Assembly: GCA_035716025.1 (NCBI GenBank)
Contig: DASTKH010000012.1
Coordinates: forward strand, 1 to 48,640
DNA from: JADGHE01 sp035716025
Lineage (GTDB): Bacteria; Pseudomonadota; Alphaproteobacteria; Rhizobiales; Xanthobacteraceae
Length of the DNA: 48,640 bases
Direction: 5' to 3'
The notes under the pieces are model-generated. The model was not told the origin of the DNA and ran no database searches. It saw nothing but the letters and a program-made list of their open reading frames with translations. Of the stretch, positions 32,142 through 40,437 are shown piece by piece; the stretch's first letter is position 1, and each line of letters begins with the position of its first letter. The position numbers and the translations under genes were made by a program.

Positions 32142-34514
32142 CTAGGCCGCCTTCGCCTTCCTGGCCTCCTGGATCGCCTGCCAGACGCGCTGCGGGGTTG
32201 CCGGCATGTCGAGATGGCGGATGCCGTAAACCGAGAGTGCGTCGTTGATCGCGTTCATCATGGCGGTGAGGGAACCCGCACAACCCGCTTCGCCGCACCC
32301 TTTGACCCCGAGCGGGTTGGTGCTCGCGGGCGAGGGATGATCGATCACCACGAAATTCGGCACCGTCGAGGCGCGGGGCAGCGCATAGTCCATGTACGAG
32401 CCGGTGAGAAGCTGGCCCTCCCCATCATAGGCGGTCATTTCACCGATGGTCTGGCCAATCCCCTGCACGACACCCCCGTGCAATTGGCCCTCCACCAGCA
32501 TGGGATTGAGCTGCGTGCCGAAATCGTTGACCGTCACGTAACTCACGAGTTCGACAACGCCGGTTTCCGGGTCGATCTCAACCTCGGCAATGTGGCAGCC
32601 GTTGGGATAGGTCGAAGGCACGCCCTCGCTGACATGGGAGACGTCGAGCGTGTTCGGAACGTCAGGCGGCAGGTTGATGCCGCCGCGCAGTTTCTCGGCA
32701 AGCTCCAGCAGCCCGACCGAGCGGTCCGTCCCCGAGATGACGAATCGGCCGGCCCGGAACTCGATGTCCGAGACCGACGCTTCCAGCACGTGGCTTGCGA
32801 TCTGCTTGCCCTTCTCGATGACCTTTTCGGAGGCTTCGACGGCCGCGGCGCTTGAATTCTGGCCCGAGCGCGATCCGCCGGTTCCGCCGCCCACGAGCAG
32901 CTCGTCGCTGTCGCCTTGCAGGAGCCGGATGCGGTCGAAGGGAATGCCGAGCCTGTCGACGAGCACCTGCGCGAACGGAGTTGCGTGGCCCTGGCCATAG
33001 TCCAGGGTCCCCGTGATGAACGTGACGGTGCCATCTGCCTCGAAGCGGATTCCGCCCATTTCCTTGCTGGCCGGCGCGGTGACTTCGAGGAAGCAGCCGA
33101 TACCGAGGCCGCGCAACCTGCCACGCTTTGCCGCCTCCTTCTTGCGCTTGCCGAAATTCTTGAAGTCGGCGGCCTCCAACGCGCGGTCGAGCACCCCCGG
33201 AAAGTCGCCGCTGTCGTAGACCGAGCCGGAGGGCGAGTGATAGGGGATCTCGCTCGGCTGAATCATGTTGCGTTTGCGCATTTCGACGCGGTCGATCCCC
33301 ATTTCGTCGGCGGCAACGTCGATCAGCCGCTCCATGAAATAGTTGCCTTCGGGGCGGCCGGCGCCGCGATAGGCCGAGACGAACAGCGTATTGGTGAACA
33401 CCGCCTTGGTCGAAACCTCGATCACCGGGGTTTTGTACAGGCTGTTCATGTTCTTCACGATGTTCATCGTGCCCATGAGCGGTGCGACATTGGCGAGATG
33501 GGCGCCGACATTGGCATAGCCCGTCGCCCGCCAGGCAAGGAAATGCCCGTCCTTGTCGAGTGCGAGTTCGCAGTCGAACACCTGGTCGCGGCCGTGATGG
33601 TCGGAGAGGAAGCTCTCACCGCGCTCTGCGGTCCAACGCACGGGGCGCCCGAGCTCGCGCGCGGCGAGCAGGCAGGGCAGATATTCCGGATAGACAGCCG
33701 CCTTCATGCCGAAGGAGCCGCCGACATTCCCGGTGAGCACGCGCACCTTGTCTGCGGGCACGCCGAGAACGTCGACGAGTTGGTTCTTCATGCCGAACAC
33801 GCCCTGGCAGCCAACATGCAGCGTGTAACGACCGCTTTCCTTGTCGAACTCCGCTACGCAGGCGCGCGGCTCCATTGCGCTCACCACGACGCGGCTGTTA
33901 ACGAGCCGCAGGCGGGTCACGTGGGCGGCCTTGGCGAAAGCCTCGGCGACTTTTTCGGAGTCGCCGTAATGAAAATCCACGCAGATATTGCCGGGTGCCT
34001 GTTCGTAGAGTTGCGGCGCGCCCGGCGCCGCCGCGGCGGCCATGTCGACGACCGCCGGCAATGGTTCGATGTCGAGCAGCACGGCTTCGGCCGCATCCTT
34101 GGCCTGGTTCGCCGTTTCGGCGATGACGGCGGCCACCGGCTCGCCGACGCAACGAACCTTGTCGGTCGGCAGGGCGTAGCGCGGCGGCTTGTTCATCGGC
34201 GTGCCGTCGCGATTCTTGAGCGGAAGAATGTTCTTGAGCGTTCCGAACCCCGCCTTCTGCAGATCAACACCCGTGTAGACCGCAAGGACGCCGGGCATCT
34301 TGCGGGCGTGTTCCGTGTCGATGCCGCGGATGACGCCGTGCGCATGCCGGCTGCGCACCATCGCGGCATAGACCTGTCCGGGCAGCGCCACGTCGTCCGT
34401 GTAACGGCCTTCGCCGCGGACCAGCTTCGGATCCTCGGTGCGCCTGACCGGTTGCCCGACCCCGAACTTCTGGAGGGCGGGATCGTCGAGGTCGTCACGG
34501 ACGGCTATGTTCAT
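32142..34514 (-). CDS. CoxL-type molybdenum hydroxylase large subunit (form II)
   Basis: A 790-residue member of the xanthine dehydrogenase/CO dehydrogenase large-subunit family, which carries the molybdopterin cytosine dinucleotide cofactor. It starts with GVGQPVRRTEDPKLVRGEGRYTDDV, has GNVGGSFGMK (262-271) and the active-site loop AYRGAGRPE (381-389), and the catalytic base E742 in VKGCGEAG. AYRGAGR marks form II ('CoxL-like'); true CO dehydrogenase (form I) has a cysteine loop, so CO oxidation is unlikely and an aromatic or aldehyde substrate more likely. The [2Fe-2S] small and FAD medium subunits are absent on both sides, which is unusual for this family. Start at ATG 34514. Confidence 0.9.
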   Translation of the reverse strand: MNIAVRDDLDDPALQKFGVGQPVRRTEDPKLVRGEGRYTDDVALPGQVYAAMVRSRHAHGVIRGIDTEHARKMPGVLAVYTGVDLQKAGFGTLKNILPLKNRDGTPMNKPPRYALPTDKVRCVGEPVAAVIAETANQAKDAAEAVLLDIEPLPAVVDMAAAAAPGAPQLYEQAPGNICVDFHYGDSEKVAEAFAKAAHVTRLRLVNSRVVVSAMEPRACVAEFDKESGRYTLHVGCQGVFGMKNQLVDVLGVPADKVRVLTGNVGGSFGMKAAVYPEYLPCLLAARELGRPVRWTAERGESFLSDHHGRDQVFDCELALDKDGHFLAWRATGYANVGAHLANVAPLMGTMNIVKNMNSLYKTPVIEVSTKAVFTNTLFVSAYRGAGRPEGNYFMERLIDVAADEMGIDRVEMRKRNMIQPSEIPYHSPSGSVYDSGDFPGVLDRALEAADFKNFGKRKKEAAKRGRLRGLGIGCFLEVTAPASKEMGGIRFEADGTVTFITGTLDYGQGHATPFAQVLVDRLGIPFDRIRLLQGDSDELLVGGGTGGSRSGQNSSAAAVEASEKVIEKGKQIASHVLEASVSDIEFRAGRFVISGTDRSVGLLELAEKLRGGINLPPDVPNTLDVSHVSEGVPSTYPNGCHIAEVEIDPETGVVELVSYVTVNDFGTQLNPMLVEGQLHGGVVQGIGQTIGEMTAYDGEGQLLTGSYMDYALPRASTVPNFVVIDHPSPASTNPLGVKGCGEAGCAGSLTAMMNAINDALSVYGIRHLDMPATPQRVWQAIQEARKAKAA

Positions 34515-34804
34515 GGGGCAAACGCTTTCGTCTCTGGAATCGGGCGAGCCTGCGGCCGCGCCCGGAGGGCGGTTCGGACGGAAGGCTGGGGATCGAGGCT
34601 GGTGGTGTCAAGTCGCAAGCTGCGGCGGGCAGCGTACCGGATGGCGAATGGTCAGCGTCGCCGGCCGCGTCGGGGGACGCGGAGGGCGGCGATCGGCGCA
34701 GAATTGTCAGGCGGGAGCCGCCACGCTAACCTTCCGGGCGAAGGGATGATTTGTGCCGAGGCCGTTGAGCGCAGGACGCTTCGGTCCCGGCGGAAAGGCT
34801 TGCA

Positions 34805-35914
34805 ATGGACGACGGGGCCCGCGCCGGCGGCCTCGCCCCTGCGCGGAACCGGTGGCCGCGCCGCCGTTCGCTTCGGGGCCGGTCACATACGCATGGCCCG
34901 CATGACGGAGATGCCCCGGATAGCGAGGTGAGCGAACGCACTTATGCGGCGCTCGATCTCGGGACCAACAATTGTCGGCTTCTGGTTGCACGCCCGACGC
35001 GCGACGGCTTCCGCGTGATCGATGCCTTCTCCCGGATCGTTCGGCTCGGGGAGGGCGTCTCCACGACGGCCCGCCTCGGCGAAGCGGCGATCGCACGGGC
35101 TATCGACGCGCTCGCGGTGTGTCGCGACAAGATGCGTCAGCGCGGGGTCGTTCGCGCCCGCCTGATCGCGACGGAAGCCTGCCGGTCGGCCGAGAACGGC
35201 CGGGAATTCGTCACTCGTGTCAGCGAGGCGGTCGGGCTCGATCTGGAGATCATTGATCGAGAGACGGAGGCACGCCTGGCCGCGACGGGGTGTACGCCGT
35301 TGGTCGATCCCCGCGCGCGCGAGGTGGTCCTGTTCGACATCGGCGGGGGGTCGTCGGAGCTCGTGCGCATGACCTCGGTGAACGGCGGGATCGGTCCTCC
35401 CGAGCCCAGCATTGTCGACTGGACCTCGCTGCCGGTGGGGGTCGTCACCTTGGCGGAGCGGCACGGCGGCGTGAATGTGGGGCGCGATCTGTTCGAGGAA
35501 ATGATCGAGGATACCGCGCCCTACGTGAAGGCGTTCTTCAATGGAAGAACCGGGCAGGGTATCGAGGGGATCCATCTGCTCGGCACCTCCGGGACCGTGA
35601 CCACCATTGCCGGCGTCCATCTGGGGTTGCGGCGTTACGATCGGCGGCAGGTGGACGGCTGCTGGATGACCGACGCGGAAATCTCCTCGGTGGTCGAACG
35701 GCTGCTTGCCATGAGTTATCGGGAACGGGCGGCCAATCCCTGCATCGGCACCGAACGGGCCGATCTCGTGCTTGCAGGATGCGCGATCATGGAGGCCATT
35801 CGCCGGGCGTGCCCGTGCCGCCGGCTCAGGGTTGCCGATCGCGGTCTGCGGGAAGGCATTCTCGTCGAGCTGATGCGGGCAGACGGCGTCTGGGAGCGTA
35901 CAACGGCGTCATGA
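34805..35914 (+). CDS. Ppx/GppA-family phosphatase
   Basis: A 369-residue exopolyphosphatase/pppGpp phosphatase-family protein of the ASKHA fold. The phosphate-binding loops are YAALDLGTNNCRLLVA (about 46-61), VLFDIGGGSSELVRM and LLGTSGTVTTIAGVH. It ends after the two ASKHA subdomains and lacks the HD-like C-terminal half of E. coli Ppx, which is usual for alphaproteobacteria. The start at ATG 34805 has AAGG seven bases upstream and gives a low-complexity Arg/Gly N-terminal extension of about 45 residues. A shorter start at GTG 34928 is possible. Its TGA overlaps the ATG of rlmE, so the two are coupled. Confidence 0.92.
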   Translation: MDDGARAGGLAPARNRWPRRRSLRGRSHTHGPHDGDAPDSEVSERTYAALDLGTNNCRLLVARPTRDGFRVIDAFSRIVRLGEGVSTTARLGEAAIARAIDALAVCRDKMRQRGVVRARLIATEACRSAENGREFVTRVSEAVGLDLEIIDRETEARLAATGCTPLVDPRAREVVLFDIGGGSSELVRMTSVNGGIGPPEPSIVDWTSLPVGVVTLAERHGGVNVGRDLFEEMIEDTAPYVKAFFNGRTGQGIEGIHLLGTSGTVTTIAGVHLGLRRYDRRQVDGCWMTDAEISSVVERLLAMSYRERAANPCIGTERADLVLAGCAIMEAIRRACPCRRLRVADRGLREGILVELMRADGVWERTTAS

Positions 35915-36600
35915 AAGCGCATGGAAGCGGCGGCGGCCGCCGCCTCAAGGTGCGGGTGCGCGCCCGCGCGGGGCGGACGGCCTCGTCGCGGCAATGGCTC
36001 GAGCGTCAACTCAACGACCCCTATGTCGCGCGCGCCAAGACCGAGGGCTATCGTTCCCGCGCCGCCTTCAAGCTCATCGAAATCGATGACAAATTCCGGT
36101 TTCTGCGGCCTGGCCGGACGGTCGTCGACCTCGGTGCGGCGCCGGGCGGCTGGAGCCAAGTCGCCGCGCGCCGGGTGGAGGCGGCGGCGGGACGCGGGCG
36201 TGTGATTGCCGTCGATGTCCTGGACATGGAACCCATTGCCGGCGTGAGCTTTCTGCGGCTCGACTTTCTCGACCCGCAAGCGCCGGAGGTTTTGCGGGAG
36301 AAGATCGGAGGTCCGGCCGACGTCGTCCTGTCCGACATGGCGGCCAATGCGACGGGCCACAAGCGGACCGATCACCTGCGGACCATGGCGCTGGTGGAGG
36401 CCGCCGCCGATTTCGCTCGCGCCGTCCTCGCGCCGGGCGGAGCCTTTCTGGCCAAAGTGCTGCAGGGCGGGACCGAGCAACAGCTTCTTGCGCAGCTCAA
36501 GCGCGAATTCGAGACGGTGCGCCACGTCAAGCCGGCCGCGAGCCGCCCGGATTCGGCCGAGCTTTATCTTCTCGCGATGGGGTTCCGCGGGGCGGCCTGA
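35911..36600 (+). CDS. rlmE: 23S rRNA 2'-O-ribose methyltransferase RlmE (FtsJ)
   Basis: A 229-residue SAM-dependent enzyme that methylates U2552 (E. coli number) in the 23S rRNA A-loop. After a Gly/Arg-rich leader come SSRQWLERQLNDPYVARAK and GYRSRAAFKLIEID, with the first lysine of the K-D-K-E tetrad. The SAM motif is VVDLGAAPGGWSQVA, followed by VLSDMAANATGHKRTDHLR and AKVLQGGTEQQLL with the later Asp and Lys. The ATG at 35911 forms ATGA with the stop of the Ppx/GppA gene. Confidence 0.96.
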   Translation: MKAHGSGGGRRLKVRVRARAGRTASSRQWLERQLNDPYVARAKTEGYRSRAAFKLIEIDDKFRFLRPGRTVVDLGAAPGGWSQVAARRVEAAAGRGRVIAVDVLDMEPIAGVSFLRLDFLDPQAPEVLREKIGGPADVVLSDMAANATGHKRTDHLRTMALVEAAADFARAVLAPGGAFLAKVLQGGTEQQLLAQLKREFETVRHVKPAASRPDSAELYLLAMGFRGAA

Positions 36601-36625
36601 TCGTTCGTTTCGGCCGGGAACGGCG

Positions 36626-38050
36626 TCAAGGATTGCGCGAGCTCCGTTCCTTTCGCTCCATCGGAATGGCGGCCGAGAGCTGCGCGCCCGCATCTTGCGG
36701 CAGGCGCATGAACAGCGCCGCGGAGATCGCCGAGACGGCACCGATGATCAGAAAAGCGAACAGGAAGTCGTCGGGGCTGATCGTGGCGTTGCGCTTCCAG
36801 CGCAACGTGTACTCGACGATGAAGGCCCCGAGGGCGACGCCGGTGGAGAGCGAAAGCTGCTGCCACACGGCGGACATGGTCGTTGCCCGGCTCATGCGCG
36901 CCGGCTCGACATCCGCGAACGACAAGGCATTGATGCAGGTGAATTCGAGCGAGCGGAAAAATCCGCCCACGAGCAGAATGGCGATGATCAAGGCGAACGG
37001 CAGCGATGGCCTGATCAAGGCGCAAGCCGCAATGAAGGCGGATGCGATCAGCGCATTGCCGATGAGAACGCGGCGGAAGCCGAAGCGGACGACGATGCGC
37101 TTGGCAAAGGCCTTCACGATGAGCGCTCCCATGGCCGATGTGAAGGTAACCAGGCCCGATTGCAGCGGCGTGAAACCGAAGCCGAGCTGAAACAGCAACG
37201 GCAGCAGGAACGGCATTGCGCCGATACCGATCCGAAACACAGACCCGCCCAGAACGCTCGCCCGGAACGTCACGAGGGCCATCAGGGAAAAATCGAGCGC
37301 GGGGGCGGCCACGTGGCGCGCGTGCATGAAATAGGCGAGGGCGGCGACGGCGCCGCCGGTCATGAGCGCGGTGACCACGGACCACGGCAGGATGTCGAAT
37401 CCGGCAACGGAAAGTCCGAAGGCGAGCCCGGCGACGGCGATGGCACAGAGGATGAGACCCGGGAGGTCGATCGGCGAGACGTTGTCGACACGCACGTCCT
37501 CGACGAAACGGGTGACGAGCAGAATGCCGACGATGCCGATCGGCAGATTGATGAGAAAGATCCAGTGCCAGGTGAAATAGGTCGTGATGAACCCGCCCAC
37601 CGGGGGACCAAGGAGCGGTCCCATCAGGCCCGGCACCGTGAGAAGCGACATCGCGTCCACGAGGCTGTGCTTGTCCACGGTCCGCAGAATGAGCAGGCGC
37701 GCGACGGGCGCCATCATGGCGGCTCCCATGCCCTCGACGATCCGGCCCGCGATCAGATGCGCGACGGAGGTCGCCGTGGCGCAGATCAGCGATCCGGTCA
37801 TGAACACCCCGATCGCGATGCGGAACACATTGCGGGCGCCGAACCGGTCCGCCGTCCAGCCGCTCGCCGGAATGAATACGGCGAGCGAGAGGAGGTAGGA
37901 TGTAACGGCAAGCTTGAGGGTCAGCGGACTGGTGCCGAGGTCCTGCGCGATGGCCGGCAGCGATGTCGCAATCACGTTCGCATCCATGTTCTCCATGAAC
38001 AGAGCGACGGCGACGATGAGGGGGACCAGGCGTTCGCGAGACAGGGCCAT
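36626..38050 (-). CDS. DHA2-type MFS drug exporter (EmrB/QacA family)
   Basis: A 474-residue polytopic proton antiporter with about 13-14 hydrophobic segments. The start MALSRERLVPLIVAVALFME leads to ENMDANVIATSLPAIAQDLG in TM1. Motif A-like GWTADRFGARNVF follows TM2, and motif C is seen in GLMGPLLGPPVGGFI in TM5. These are marks of the 14-TM DHA2 group. No membrane-fusion partner gene is adjacent, so it may work alone. The ATG at 38050 lacks a strong ribosome site, but the longer frame upstream (to 38149) is not membrane-like. It is convergent with rlmE, 25 bases apart. Confidence 0.92.
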   Translation of the reverse strand: MALSRERLVPLIVAVALFMENMDANVIATSLPAIAQDLGTSPLTLKLAVTSYLLSLAVFIPASGWTADRFGARNVFRIAIGVFMTGSLICATATSVAHLIAGRIVEGMGAAMMAPVARLLILRTVDKHSLVDAMSLLTVPGLMGPLLGPPVGGFITTYFTWHWIFLINLPIGIVGILLVTRFVEDVRVDNVSPIDLPGLILCAIAVAGLAFGLSVAGFDILPWSVVTALMTGGAVAALAYFMHARHVAAPALDFSLMALVTFRASVLGGSVFRIGIGAMPFLLPLLFQLGFGFTPLQSGLVTFTSAMGALIVKAFAKRIVVRFGFRRVLIGNALIASAFIAACALIRPSLPFALIIAILLVGGFFRSLEFTCINALSFADVEPARMSRATTMSAVWQQLSLSTGVALGAFIVEYTLRWKRNATISPDDFLFAFLIIGAVSAISAALFMRLPQDAGAQLSAAIPMERKERSSRNP

Positions 38051-38201
38051 CGGCAGCCGAAACACGAAGGAATCAGGCCGCGGTCGGGCCGCGGCGGCGC
38101 AACTTGTCAACCGCCGGACGCAGAAAGTCCATGGCCGCCGGGGCGGCACGGCAACCCGGTGCGCGCCGGCCGCCGCCGGATGCTCCGGGAACCGAAACGG
38201 A

Positions 38202-39485
38202 TCAGTCTTTTTCGCGCAGGCGCTCCGGGTCGAAGACGAGACCGCGAATCACGGCCTTGGGGCCGAAGCGAGCGCGCAGGCGGTCGACCGCCGCCTCCCG
38301 CGCGGCGCGGCGCGGCCGGTCCGGCTCGATCAGATCGGCGCACGGCAGCGCCTGGTAGGGCTCGAGATGGCCGACGCCGATCCCGAGAAGACGAAAGGCG
38401 GTTCCGTCTGCCTCCCGCAGCAGCAGGCGCCGGCCGGCGGCGAAAATCTCGTCGGTGAGCGCGGTCGCGCGCGGCAGAGACAGGGCGCGCGTGCGCACGC
38501 GAAAGGAGGCGGTCTTCAACTTGAGGGTTATCGTCGCGCCGGCGAGACCCTTGCTCTTGAGCCGGTCCGCAACCTTCTCGGTCAGGGTCCAAAGCCGCCG
38601 CTCGAGGTCACGAAACGCGGCCAAATCGGCTTCGAATGTAGTTTCGGCCGAGATGGTCTTGGGCGCGCGGTCGGGTGTGACGCGCCGCCCGTCGATCCCA
38701 CGCGAAAGGCGTGACAGACGCAAGCCTTCCGCACCGTAACGACGCATGAGGTCCGTCTCGTCGGCGCGTTGGAGGTCGCCGATGATCGAGAATCCGTCGC
38801 GCGCAAGACGGGCGGCCGTGGCCTTGCCGATCCCCCAGATGAAGCTGACGGGCTTTGTCGCAAGAAATGCACGCGCGCTCTGCGCGTCGAGAACCGAAAA
38901 GCCGCGCGGTTTGTCGAGATCGGACGCGATCTTGGCCAGAAACTTGTTCTCCGACAGGCCGATGGAAATCGTGAGCCCCAGTTCGCGTTCGACATTCCGC
39001 GCAAAGCGCGCCAGCGACTTCGCGGGCGACATGCCGTGCAGCCGGCTCGTTCCGGAGAGGTCCATGAAGGCCTCATCGATCGAGACCGGTTCGACGAGCG
39101 GGGTCAAGGCGAGCATTTTCGCCCGGATTTCACGGCCGACGCGGACATACTTCTCCATATTCGGGCGGATGACGACGGCATCGGGGCAGAGCTTGCGCGC
39201 CTGGAACATCGGCATGGCCGAATGGACCCCGAAGGTCCGCGCGATATAGCAGGCGGTGGCGACGACACCACGCCGGCCGCCGCCGACGATCACGGGTTTG
39301 TCCGCCAGAGCGGGATCGTCGCGCTTTTCGATTGCCGCATAAAAGGCGTCGCAGTCGACATGCGCGATGGCCAGCTCATCAAGCCGCGGATGGCGGACAA
39401 GCCGCGGCGACCCGCAGTTCGGGCAGCGCGGGGCCTCATGCGAGAGGTCGGAGAGACAGTCGCGGCAGAAGCCGGGCATGGCCAT
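38202..39485 (-). CDS. dinB: DNA polymerase IV (Y family) with N-terminal zinc finger
   Basis: A 427-residue translesion polymerase. The palm motifs are AHVDCDAFYAAIE (42-54) and SIDEAFMDLSG (135-145, metal-binding D137/E138). ATACYIARTFGVHSAMP contacts the nucleotide. GIGKATAARL begins the thumb, and the little-finger domain lies after about residue 250. It begins with a C-X2-C...C-X2-C element (C7, C10, C21, C24) that E. coli DinB lacks. The C-terminus has no clear beta-clamp motif that I can assign with confidence. No LexA box is visible just upstream, although an SOS-type operator exists elsewhere in the window. Confidence 0.94.
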   Translation of the reverse strand: MAMPGFCRDCLSDLSHEAPRCPNCGSPRLVRHPRLDELAIAHVDCDAFYAAIEKRDDPALADKPVIVGGGRRGVVATACYIARTFGVHSAMPMFQARKLCPDAVVIRPNMEKYVRVGREIRAKMLALTPLVEPVSIDEAFMDLSGTSRLHGMSPAKSLARFARNVERELGLTISIGLSENKFLAKIASDLDKPRGFSVLDAQSARAFLATKPVSFIWGIGKATAARLARDGFSIIGDLQRADETDLMRRYGAEGLRLSRLSRGIDGRRVTPDRAPKTISAETTFEADLAAFRDLERRLWTLTEKVADRLKSKGLAGATITLKLKTASFRVRTRALSLPRATALTDEIFAAGRRLLLREADGTAFRLLGIGVGHLEPYQALPCADLIEPDRPRRAAREAAVDRLRARFGPKAVIRGLVFDPERLREKD

Positions 39486-39538
39486 GTCGTCTGGGAATCA
39501 GCCGCCCGCGACAAGCTTCGCCCGACGGCGCCTCCGCC

Positions 39539-39820
39539 TCAAGCGGTCTCGCGTTCCCAATCGGGGCCGCCGAGGGCGGCGCGCGCGCGCAGAATGTGGG
39601 CGGGATCGACGTTTTCTTCTTGGGCGAAGGCGATCAGCAGACGCTCGTCGCCGGCCAGATGCTCGAGCACCGCGCAGTGGAAGCCGGGGTCTGCGACCAT
39701 GCCGCGCAGGCGGTGGGCTTCGAGGCCCGTGAGAGCGAGGAATCGGGCCATCCGGGCGGGGTCGGCGGCCAGGAAACCGAGCGCCGCCACGGCCAGAGTT
39801 TCAGCGCTTTCGCGCGACAT
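39539..39820 (-). CDS. DUF3572 family protein
   Basis: A 93-residue, mostly helical protein. AETLAVAALGFLAADPARMARFLALTG near the start and DERLLIAFAQEENVDP later are the pattern of the alphaproteobacterial DUF3572 family, whose function is unknown. It conventionally sits divergent to divK, as here. The ATG at 39820 is chosen; the frame continues upstream across the divergent promoter region but without family sequence. There is no strong ribosome site. Confidence 0.82.
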   Translation of the reverse strand: MSRESAETLAVAALGFLAADPARMARFLALTGLEAHRLRGMVADPGFHCAVLEHLAGDERLLIAFAQEENVDPAHILRARAALGGPDWERETA

Positions 39821-40053
39821 GGTAACGGTTTGTCGCGAAGCGTGTTTGCCTTTCTGTAACATATGGTCCCTAGGCTCCGCTCGGCAGGCAAGAGGACGGT
39901 CGGTATCGCCAGGTCGCCCGGTTTGCGACACGTCGCAGAGTGAGAACGATGCCCCCTTCCACGCCTTCACTGCAAGAGTGCGGGCGAGATCACCGTCGGC
40001 CGGCGCCTTGGGATTGCGAAATGGAAATAAGGCCGCCGGAGAAGGAGCCCGCA

Positions 40054-40437
40054 ATGGGCAAGACGGTTTTGATCGTCGAGGACAACGAGCTCAACATGAA
40101 GCTCTTCCAGGACCTCCTGGAGGCGCACGGCTACGAGACTCTCGGCACGCGCAACGGCATCGAGGCTCTGGAACTCGCCCGCCGGCATCGGCCGGATCTC
40201 ATTCTCATGGATATTCAGCTGCCCGAGGTCTCAGGCCTCGAGGTTACGAAATGGCTCAAGGACGACCCGGATCTGAAGTCGATTCCCGTGATCGCGGTGA
40301 CGGCCTTCGCCATGAAGGGGGACGAGGAACGCATTCGCGAAGGCGGCTGCGAAGCCTATCTGTCGAAGCCCATTTCGGTGGCCAAGTTTCTTGAGACCGT
40401 CCGCCATTTTCTTGGCGCCGAAGGAGCCGCCGGATGA
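40054..40437 (+). CDS. divK: Single-domain response regulator DivK
   Basis: A 127-residue receiver with nothing else: VEDNELNMKLFQDLLEAHGY, phosphoacceptor D53 in LILMDIQLPEVSGLEV, AVTAFAMKGDEERI, and K in YLSKPISVAKF. It is the polarity regulator that works with PleC and DivJ kinases and DivL to control CtrA in alphaproteobacteria. AAGGAG at 40042-40047 supports the ATG at 40054. A near-palindrome TGCGAC-AC-GTCGCA lies upstream at 39924-39937 in the divergent region with the DUF3572 gene and may be an operator. Its TGA overlaps the pleD ATG. Confidence 0.95.
   Translation: MGKTVLIVEDNELNMKLFQDLLEAHGYETLGTRNGIEALELARRHRPDLILMDIQLPEVSGLEVTKWLKDDPDLKSIPVIAVTAFAMKGDEERIREGGCEAYLSKPISVAKFLETVRHFLGAEGAAG

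Noticed and set aside
36347..38458. A 703-codon plus-strand open frame rich in Asp, Arg, Glu and His
   Set aside because: It is antisense to the MFS exporter gene; the charged composition is the typical mirror of a membrane protein gene in GC-rich DNA.
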